Positions 4,626 to 9,829 of a stretch of DNA of 9,829 bases are shown here, piece after piece. The position numbers and the translations under genes were made by a program. The notes beneath the pieces are model-generated. The model had not been told where the DNA came from and did no database searches. It was given only the letters and a program-made list of their open reading frames with translations. Within the stretch, counting starts at the first letter, position 1. Every line of letters begins with the position of its first letter. The stretch covers positions 1 through 9,829 of the forward strand of contig JAUWYR010000059.1 in NCBI GenBank assembly GCA_030615745.1. Reading direction: 5' to 3'. Source of the stretch: Candidatus Zixiibacteriota bacterium. Lineage in GTDB: Bacteria > Zixibacteria > MSB-5A5 > SM23-73-2.

Positions 4626-5995
4626 AATCTAAAAAGTTAAGAACTCTTCCTCAGATCGAGAAGATATTACAAACTCCTGCCTTAAAAAAATTTATTCAAA
4701 ATCACTCTCAAAAAGCAGTTGCAGATGTAGCCAGAGAGATTGTAAATTTATTCAGAAAAAATATCTTGAAGGGGAAAGAGAAAGTATCGGAAAAGAAAAT
4801 CCTTAAAGAAATTCAAAAAATTCTTTTGGAAAGACAAACCCTACCCTTAAAAGCGGTTATAAATGGAACCGGGGTTATCATTCACACAAATCTGGGCAGA
4901 GCACCTCTCTCAGAGGATACAATTAAACATATTTCAGATATTGGTAAAAATTATTCAAATCTCGAATTCGATTTACTCAAAGGTAGGAGGGGAGAAAGAA
5001 CATCCTTTCTGGAGAATCTAATCTGCGAGTTGACAAAAGCTGAAGGAGCATTGGTTGTCAACAACAACGCTTCTGCAGTTCTGTTGATTTTGGCTGGGTT
5101 AGCTAAGGGAAAAGAGGTTTTGGTCTCAAGAGGTGAGCTTGTTCAGATAGGAGGAGGCTTCAGAGTTCCTGAGGTGATGGAAGAGTCGGGTGCTTTTCTA
5201 AAAGAGGTTGGGACAACTAACCAGACCTCGGTTAAAAACTATGAAAATAACATAAATGAGAATACCTCTTTAATCTTAAAAGTTCACAAAAGCAACTTCA
5301 GGATGGAAGGATTTGTTGGTGAAGCAACGTTAAAAGAGTTGGTCAATTTAGGCAAAAAGTATAATATCCCTGTTGTCCAGGATTTAGGAAGTGGCTGTTT
5401 TTTGAACTCAGAGGATTTCGGATTAGCCCATGAGCCAACTCCATTTGATTCTATTAACTCAGGGGTTGATCTGATCTCATTCTCAGGGGATAAGCTCTTA
5501 GGAGGACCACAATCTGGAATAATTTTGGGGAAAAGGAAATACACAGATTTTTTAAGAAAAGATCCCCTTTATCGCGCCCTAAGAGTTGATAAACTGATAA
5601 TCTCAGGATTGGAAAATGTGATTTTGACCTATCTAAAAAAAGAAGCTACCAAAAAAATACCGGTGTGGCAGATGATAAGCATACCCTTAAAAGACTTGAG
5701 AAAGAGAGCTTTAGAAATACAAAAAGAGTTAAAAAAATCTAATATAAAACTCAATATTTTTGAATCCAAAAGCACAGTGGGTGGAGGTTCTCTGCCCGGC
5801 GAGACTCTGCCTACAATTGTTATTTCAGTGGACTCGAAAATATCACCCCACATTCAGGCACAGAATTTCCGAAATCAAAGTCCACCCATTATTGGAAGAG
5901 TCGAAAAGGATAAGTTCATTTTAGATTTGAGGACGATCTTCCCCCATCAGGATGAGGAAGTCTTGCAATCTGTCAAAAAAATTTTTTCAAAGTAA
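4601..5995 (+). CDS. selA: L-seryl-tRNA(Sec) selenium transferase (selenocysteine synthase)
   Basis: SelA is a pyridoxal-phosphate enzyme that converts Ser-tRNA(Sec) to Sec-tRNA(Sec) using selenophosphate from SelD; the E. coli enzyme is a large cytoplasmic homodecamer. The 464 residues match its usual length (463). Landmarks are the basic helical N-terminal region (about 10-80) that contacts tRNA-Sec, VINGTGVIIHTNLGRAPLS (86-104), NLEFDL..GRRGER (120-133), NNNASAVLL (154-162), VHKSNFRMEGF (228-238), and the PLP lysine Lys298 in SFSGDKLLGGPQSG. The start at 4601 lies inside the end of selD, with GAGG (4590-4593) seven bases upstream, so it is probably translated in coupling with selD. selB follows after seven bases. 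No key residue appears to be missing. Confidence 0.97.
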   Translation: MQDKSGDVKSKKLRTLPQIEKILQTPALKKFIQNHSQKAVADVAREIVNLFRKNILKGKEKVSEKKILKEIQKILLERQTLPLKAVINGTGVIIHTNLGRAPLSEDTIKHISDIGKNYSNLEFDLLKGRRGERTSFLENLICELTKAEGALVVNNNASAVLLILAGLAKGKEVLVSRGELVQIGGGFRVPEVMEESGAFLKEVGTTNQTSVKNYENNINENTSLILKVHKSNFRMEGFVGEATLKELVNLGKKYNIPVVQDLGSGCFLNSEDFGLAHEPTPFDSINSGVDLISFSGDKLLGGPQSGIILGKRKYTDFLRKDPLYRALRVDKLIISGLENVILTYLKKEATKKIPVWQMISIPLKDLRKRALEIQKELKKSNIKLNIFESKSTVGGGSLPGETLPTIVISVDSKISPHIQAQNFRNQSPPIIGRVEKDKFILDLRTIFPHQDEEVLQSVKKIFSK

Positions 5996-6002
5996 TTAAA
6001 GG

Positions 6003-7868
6003 ATGTTTGTTTTGGGAACAGCTGGTCATGTTGACCATGGGAAGTCAGCTTTGGTTAAGGCTCTAACAGGGATCGATCCCGACAGGCTTCCTGAGGAGAA
6101 AGAAAGGGAGATGACCATAGATTTAGGGTTTGCCTGGCTTTTTTTTCCAGATGGTAAAGAGGTGGGGATAGTCGATGTGCCAGGGCATGAGAGGTTTGTA
6201 AGAAATATGATCTCTGGTGTGGGAGGAATCGATGCGGTCTTGTTTGTCGTAGCAGTTGATGATGGCTGGATGCCCCAGTCAGAGGAGCATCTTCATATCA
6301 TAAGGCTTTTGGATATTAGATATGGGATTGTGGTTTTGACCAAGATAGATTTAGTAAAAAAAGATTGGCTTTCTCTGGTAGAAGAAGATATTAAGCAGAA
6401 GCTCAAAGGGACTTTCTTAGAGAATGCACCTCTGGTCAAAACCTCATTTGTTGAAGGTACTGGGATTGAAGAGTTGAGGTCTCAAATTATGGATTTGATA
6501 AAAAAGATTCAGCCGAAAAAAGACCTCGGAAAGCCGAGAGTTTTTGTGGATAGAGTATTCACTATGTCAGGAAGGGGAACAGTTGTAACAGGGACACTCA
6601 TAGATGGGTCTTTATCTTTAGATCAGGAGGTGAAGATTTTACCTCAGGGTCTTTTTTCGAGGGTCAGGGAGCTCCAAACTCATAAAAAGAAAAGGGAAAG
6701 AGTTGAACCTGGAACAAGGGTGGCAATGAATTTAGCTGGTCTGGAAAAATCTGAGATTAAAAGAGGGGATTTGGTGACAACTCCTGATTTTGAGAAAACT
6801 ACACTTCTGGTTGATACCAGGGTGCAGATGATCTCATCCTCCCCATATCCATTAAAACATAATCTTGAGATTTTATTCATTTTGGGAACAACTGAGCTTT
6901 TGGGAAAAGCAATCCTTTTAGAAAAGGATATACTCAAACCGGGCGAGGAGAGTCTGGTTCAGTTCAGGTTCAAAAAGCCTTTGGTCCCCAGAGTTGGAGA
7001 CCATTTCATCCTAAGGCTTCCCTCCCCTCCCACAACCATAGGTGGAGGTGTGGTTTTAGATATAGAGACAAAGAGACATAAAAGAAAAGACCCGAAATTT
7101 CTTGTTTATCTTGAAAGGAGAGCCTCTCTTAGACTCTCTGACCTTATATTATCGGAGTTGGAAAAGTCTGAGTTCGTCTTAACAAGAAATTTACTTAAGG
7201 AAAGTCTTTTCAGTCAAAAAGATGTCGAATCTGAGTTGAAAAACTTAGAAAAGCAAGAAAAAGTGATTTTAAAAGAGGAGATGGCAATCGATTCAAAAAG
7301 ATTCGAAAAGCTTTCTGAGATGATAGTTGAAAAAATTAGGGAAGAACACACAAAATATCCTTTTAAACCGGGATTGAAGCTATCAGATTTAGGCTCAACT
7401 GTCAAAGCAAATGGGAAATTTTTAGATTTTGTGATCAAAAGTTTGATAACTGAAAAAAAGATAGTTCAAAAAGAAGCCTACCTTTCTTTTTTAGACCACA
7501 AGCCCAAGCTGACACAGGAACAGGAGAGAATAGCTTCAGAGATTTTGAAAAAATTTGAGTCCAAACCAAAAGCACCTCCAATAAAAGATGAAATCATAAC
7601 TTGTGGTAAAGAGCACAAAGAGGTCTTTTCCTTTCTTATTCAACAGGAAATTATAGTCGAGCTTGGCTCAGGAATACTTTTTTTAAAAAAGGATTTTGAA
7701 AAAATTCAAAAGAAAGTCATAGATTTCATCAAAGAGAATGGTCCCTCCACTGTAAGCCAGATAAGAAAACATCTGGAAATAACCAGAAAATATGCAGTTC
7801 CCATCTTAGAGAAATTAGATCAATTGAAAATCACCAAAAGAGATAGGGACAAAAGAGTCTTAGCTTAA
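6003..7868 (+). CDS. selB: Selenocysteine-specific elongation factor SelB
   Basis: SelB is the GTPase that carries Sec-tRNA(Sec) to the ribosome and recognises the SECIS hairpin in mRNA. The 621 residues resemble E. coli SelB (614). The G domain has P-loop GHVDHGKS (8-15), switch I EREMTIDLGF with Thr38, DVPGH (58-62) and TKID (113-116). Domain II spans about 176-260 and includes SGRGTVVTGTL, and domain III spans about 265-360. The C-terminal winged-helix array occupies about 370-621 and ends in ENGPSTVSQIRKHLEITRKY and then AVPILEKLD, a typical SelB WH4 for SECIS binding. This intact array fits the SECIS-like hairpin in selD. The start follows selA by seven bases, with AAAGG (5998-6002) directly against the ATG, so coupling to selA is likely. 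Confidence 0.97.
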   Translation: MFVLGTAGHVDHGKSALVKALTGIDPDRLPEEKEREMTIDLGFAWLFFPDGKEVGIVDVPGHERFVRNMISGVGGIDAVLFVVAVDDGWMPQSEEHLHIIRLLDIRYGIVVLTKIDLVKKDWLSLVEEDIKQKLKGTFLENAPLVKTSFVEGTGIEELRSQIMDLIKKIQPKKDLGKPRVFVDRVFTMSGRGTVVTGTLIDGSLSLDQEVKILPQGLFSRVRELQTHKKKRERVEPGTRVAMNLAGLEKSEIKRGDLVTTPDFEKTTLLVDTRVQMISSSPYPLKHNLEILFILGTTELLGKAILLEKDILKPGEESLVQFRFKKPLVPRVGDHFILRLPSPPTTIGGGVVLDIETKRHKRKDPKFLVYLERRASLRLSDLILSELEKSEFVLTRNLLKESLFSQKDVESELKNLEKQEKVILKEEMAIDSKRFEKLSEMIVEKIREEHTKYPFKPGLKLSDLGSTVKANGKFLDFVIKSLITEKKIVQKEAYLSFLDHKPKLTQEQERIASEILKKFESKPKAPPIKDEIITCGKEHKEVFSFLIQQEIIVELGSGILFLKKDFEKIQKKVIDFIKENGPSTVSQIRKHLEITRKYAVPILEKLDQLKITKRDRDKRVLA

Positions 7869-7873
7869 AACCT

Positions 7874-9466
7874 ATGAGTGGATTGATTCTTTTAAATGGA
7901 AAAATCTATACAATGGATGGGAAATTTCGAGTTGTGGAGGCGGTCGCCTGTTTGGATTCTAAAATAATTGCCTTAGGAAAAAGTGATGATATGAAGAATT
8001 TTAAAAAAAAAGATTTTAAAATTTATGACTTAAGGGGGAAAACTGTGCTCCCTGGTTTTATAGATTGTCACACCCATTTCCTCTATTTCGCCTCAACTCT
8101 CGATACTCTGAACCTTTCCGGGGTGAAGACTTTTGCCACGCTCAAATCGAGGATCAAAGAGAAATTAAAAAATTTAAAACCGGGTGAGCTTCTTTTTGTC
8201 AAAGGGTGGGATAAAAATCTTTTCAAAGACCAGTCCATTTTTAATAAAAAGACTCTGGATAAAATCTCTGTTCAAAATCCAATAGCCATCTTCTCAAAAG
8301 ATCAGCACACCTTCTGGGTGAACTCAATAGTTTTAGAGATGGCTGAAGTCGACAAAAAAAGAAAATACTTTGCTCCAGAAAAGATTGAAGAGGATCAAAA
8401 GACAAAAAAACCAAAAGGGATATTAAGGGAGGATGCCACAGAGCTTATTCTGCGTTTGATTAAAAAAGTTCATCAAAAAAAGCCAAAAGACCTATTTGAA
8501 AAAGCAATATCTATTGTTCATCGAAATGGTATTGTTGGAATCCATGATTTAGGCGGAGAAAATACACTTGCAAATTACCAGACTTTTCTTTCTTCAGGAA
8601 AGCTTAAATTAAGAGTCTATGTCACAATCCCTCAGAAAAATCTTGATAAAGCATTAGATTTAGGAATGAAAACAGGTTTTGGAAATGAGTTTTTAAAAGT
8701 AGGTGGGGTAAAACTTTTTGCTGATGGTGCCCTTGGTTCTCAGACTGCTTTAACCTTCGAACCTTATTCAGGGAGTGAAAATAATTATGGAATTGAGGTT
8801 ACATCTGAGAAAGATTTGAAGATTTTAGTAAAGAAAGCCAATGGTTCTGGGATAGGTGTGGCAATTCATGCAATTGGTGACCGTGCGGTTTCTCAGTCTT
8901 TGAATGCTTTGGAAAAGTGCGGGAAAAAATCTTTGCGAAACAGAATCGAGCATATTCAGTTAGTTCATCCAAAGGATTTAAAAAGGTTTGCCCAACTAAA
9001 AGTTATAGCATCGGTTCAGCCGATTCATTTAACCTCAGATAGAGATATTGCGGAAAAATATTGGGGTAAAAGGTGCAAATTCGCATATCCTTATAAGACC
9101 CTTTTAAAAAATGGTGCCACATTGGTTTTTGGCTCGGATATGCCGATAGAGGGTTTTAGCCCTTTAAAAGGAATCTATTCAGCTGTAACCAGGAAAAAAG
9201 AAAGGGAGAGAAAAGACTCCTGGTATCCTGAACAGAGAATCTCAGTCAAGGAGGCTGTTTATGCTTACACCTTGGGCGCAGCTTATGCTTCAGGTGAGGA
9301 GAGAATAAAAGGGTCAATCGAGCTCGGTAAATTAGCTGATTTTGTGATTTTGTCCGAGGATATATTTGAAAATTCTGCGGAAGCATCAAGAGATTTTGAA
9401 AGGATTTTGAAGACGAAGGTTTTGGCAACAATTTTTGATGGTAGAATCGTTTTTGGGTTTATGTAA
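7874..9466 (+). CDS. Metal-dependent amidohydrolase (amidohydrolase_3, YtcJ-like)
   Basis: This 530-residue protein is a probable zinc hydrolase of the amidohydrolase superfamily, cytoplasmic, with no signal peptide. An N-terminal beta-sandwich (LLNGKIYTMDG, 6-16) leads to the metal motif PGFIDCHTHF with His66 and His68. Further likely ligands or active-site residues are Lys280 in GGVKLFADGALGSQTA, His332 in AIHAIGDRAV, His360 and His365 in RIEHIQLVH, and Asp422 in VFGSDMPIEGFSPL. The C-terminal sandwich returns at KLADFVILSED. The overall order is that of the YtcJ-like group, whose substrates are mostly unknown. It starts five bases after selB with no clear ribosome-binding site, so it probably belongs to the sel transcript, although no role in selenium use follows from the sequence. 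Residues 500-509 are encoded by a 27-nt dispersed repeat and look like an insertion just before ERILKTKVLATI. Confidence 0.88.
   Translation: MSGLILLNGKIYTMDGKFRVVEAVACLDSKIIALGKSDDMKNFKKKDFKIYDLRGKTVLPGFIDCHTHFLYFASTLDTLNLSGVKTFATLKSRIKEKLKNLKPGELLFVKGWDKNLFKDQSIFNKKTLDKISVQNPIAIFSKDQHTFWVNSIVLEMAEVDKKRKYFAPEKIEEDQKTKKPKGILREDATELILRLIKKVHQKKPKDLFEKAISIVHRNGIVGIHDLGGENTLANYQTFLSSGKLKLRVYVTIPQKNLDKALDLGMKTGFGNEFLKVGGVKLFADGALGSQTALTFEPYSGSENNYGIEVTSEKDLKILVKKANGSGIGVAIHAIGDRAVSQSLNALEKCGKKSLRNRIEHIQLVHPKDLKRFAQLKVIASVQPIHLTSDRDIAEKYWGKRCKFAYPYKTLLKNGATLVFGSDMPIEGFSPLKGIYSAVTRKKERERKDSWYPEQRISVKEAVYAYTLGAAYASGEERIKGSIELGKLADFVILSEDIFENSAEASRDFERILKTKVLATIFDGRIVFGFM
9373..9399 (+). repeat. 27-nt dispersed repeat, copy 2 (inside amidohydrolase gene)
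   Basis: This segment is identical to the reverse complement of 1457-1483. Here it encodes part of NSAEASRDFE, residues 500-509. The flanking sequence SEDIFE and ERILKTKVLATI would join naturally without it. The frame is preserved and the repeat has no stop codon in either frame used. Confidence 0.9.
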
Positions 9467-9509
9467 ATTTCTAATTTCTTGAGATAGAAGGAGAAGGGGT
9501 ATATTCTGT

Positions 9510-9542
9510 TAGGTGTTTAAAAAAATAAAATATAAACATCTA
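9510..9542. repeat. AT-rich imperfect inverted repeat
   Basis: TAGGTGTTTA (9510-9519) pairs with TAAACATCTA (9533-9542) over ten positions with one G-T pair, around a 13-base AT loop. It lies between the amidohydrolase stop and the transposase fragment. It may belong to the left end of the damaged insertion sequence. No T-run follows, so it is a poor terminator candidate. Confidence 0.4.
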
Positions 9543-9555
9543 GCCCAGGAGGATA

Positions 9556-9565
9556 TCCGAAGGAT
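9556..9565. repeat. TCCGAAGGAT motif, copy 2 of 3
   Basis: This copy immediately precedes the transposase fragment. AGGAGG at 9547-9552 lies just upstream. An ATG overlapping it (9564) opens only a 14-codon frame. Together with the copy at 9785 it brackets the fragment in direct orientation. Confidence 0.5.
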
Positions 9566-9579
9566 GTTTCGCATACCTT

Positions 9580-9779
9580 ATGAAAGAGTTAGGTTTTCTG
9601 GAGGATAAGATAACAGGAGGATGGGATTTTGTCAAGAGTCATGGTAGTGAGGTGGATTTTTGGGAGGGTATAAGGGAGCGGGTTTTAAAGAGGATAAAGA
9701 TGGTATTAGGGGGGTATTGTTGGATGAGGTTAAGGGTGTGGTGGGCTGTGATAGGTATGAGCGGAGTAAGGAGAGGAGA
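9580..9779 (+). pseudogene. Frameshifted N-terminal fragment of an IS256 (mutator)-like transposase
   Basis: The frame from ATG 9580 reads MKELGFLEDKITGGWDFVK and then EVDFWEGIRERVLKRIKMVLGG. After the G6 run at 9709-9714 that frame loses sense, but the -1 frame continues LLDEVKGVVGCDRYERSKER. 'LL.EV....G.(D/E)RYERS.ERR' is the usual N-terminal signature of IS256/mutator transposases, normally followed by a Y-R-N-G-Y motif. Here similarity stops after ERR (9779), where a TCCGAAGGATC repeat begins. The catalytic DDE domain is therefore missing from what is visible, and the gene looks frameshifted and truncated. I infer a decayed IS. The sequence is strikingly G-rich on this strand compared with its neighbours. 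It could be intact beyond the window only if the junction is an insertion. Family assignment rests on the short YERS motif. Confidence 0.55.
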
Positions 9780-9784
9780 GCTTG

Positions 9785-9795
9785 TCCGAAGGATC
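9785..9795. repeat. TCCGAAGGATC motif, copy 3 of 3
   Basis: Flanking CTTG (9781-9784) and CAAG (9795-9798) extend the dyad. It sits within a few bases of the point where the transposase similarity ends, suggesting that it marks an insertion or deletion junction. Confidence 0.5.
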
Positions 9796-9829
9796 AAGAG
9801 ATAAGTTGGACCCCCTCGGTATGGAAAAG

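Noticed and set aside
7874-9466. SsnA-type selenium-linked amidohydrolase
   Set aside because: The motif order and C-terminal SDMPIEGFSPL context resemble the YtcJ/amidohydrolase_3 group. Adjacency to selB alone is not enough for that name.

Overview
The window looks like a piece of a low-GC bacterial chromosome from a Sec-decoding lineage, most likely Gram-negative-type, since the first gene encodes a lipoprotein with a PD40 propeller. I cannot name the phylum. The many short GC-rich palindromic elements between genes resemble the dispersed repeats common in uncultivated bacterial phyla, but that is only an impression.

Layout. Bases 1-126 are the open 3' end of a probable transposase. A palindromic repeat and a strong-looking promoter (249-277) follow. 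Then comes a tightly packed run of four genes: a PD40 lipoprotein (362-1441), an endonuclease III (1451-2161), a small cupin (2154-2471) and a peroxiredoxin-fold protein without the peroxidatic cysteine (2473-2943). The noncoding stretch 2944-3572 holds a tRNA-Sec gene (3204-3301) among at least four inverted-repeat elements.

Next is a selenium operon: selD (3573-4625), selA (4601-5995), selB (6003-7868) and an amidohydrolase (7874-9466). The right edge (about 9500-9829) holds a frameshifted, truncated fragment resembling an IS256-type transposase.

How the genes work together. tRNA-Sec, SelA, SelB and SelD are all the Sec-specific factors needed to make and insert selenocysteine; only seryl-tRNA synthetase is outside the window. 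SelD is itself a selenoprotein: the gene starts 81 bases upstream of its first post-TGA ATG, and an in-frame TGA encodes Sec18. A 17-nt hairpin downstream closely resembles the E. coli fdhF SECIS apical stem-loop. The pathway therefore needs its own product to make selenophosphate.

Most notable points: (1) the Sec-containing SelD with its SECIS candidate; (2) a tRNA-Sec whose acceptor/T branch appears to be 12 bp plus a bulged C instead of the usual 13 bp; (3) a 27-nt exact inverted repeat shared by the coding sequences of the endonuclease III and the amidohydrolase, 7.9 kb apart; (4) the cysteine-less peroxiredoxin paired with a cupin; (5) several families of short palindromic repeats. I see no wholly new multi-gene system.
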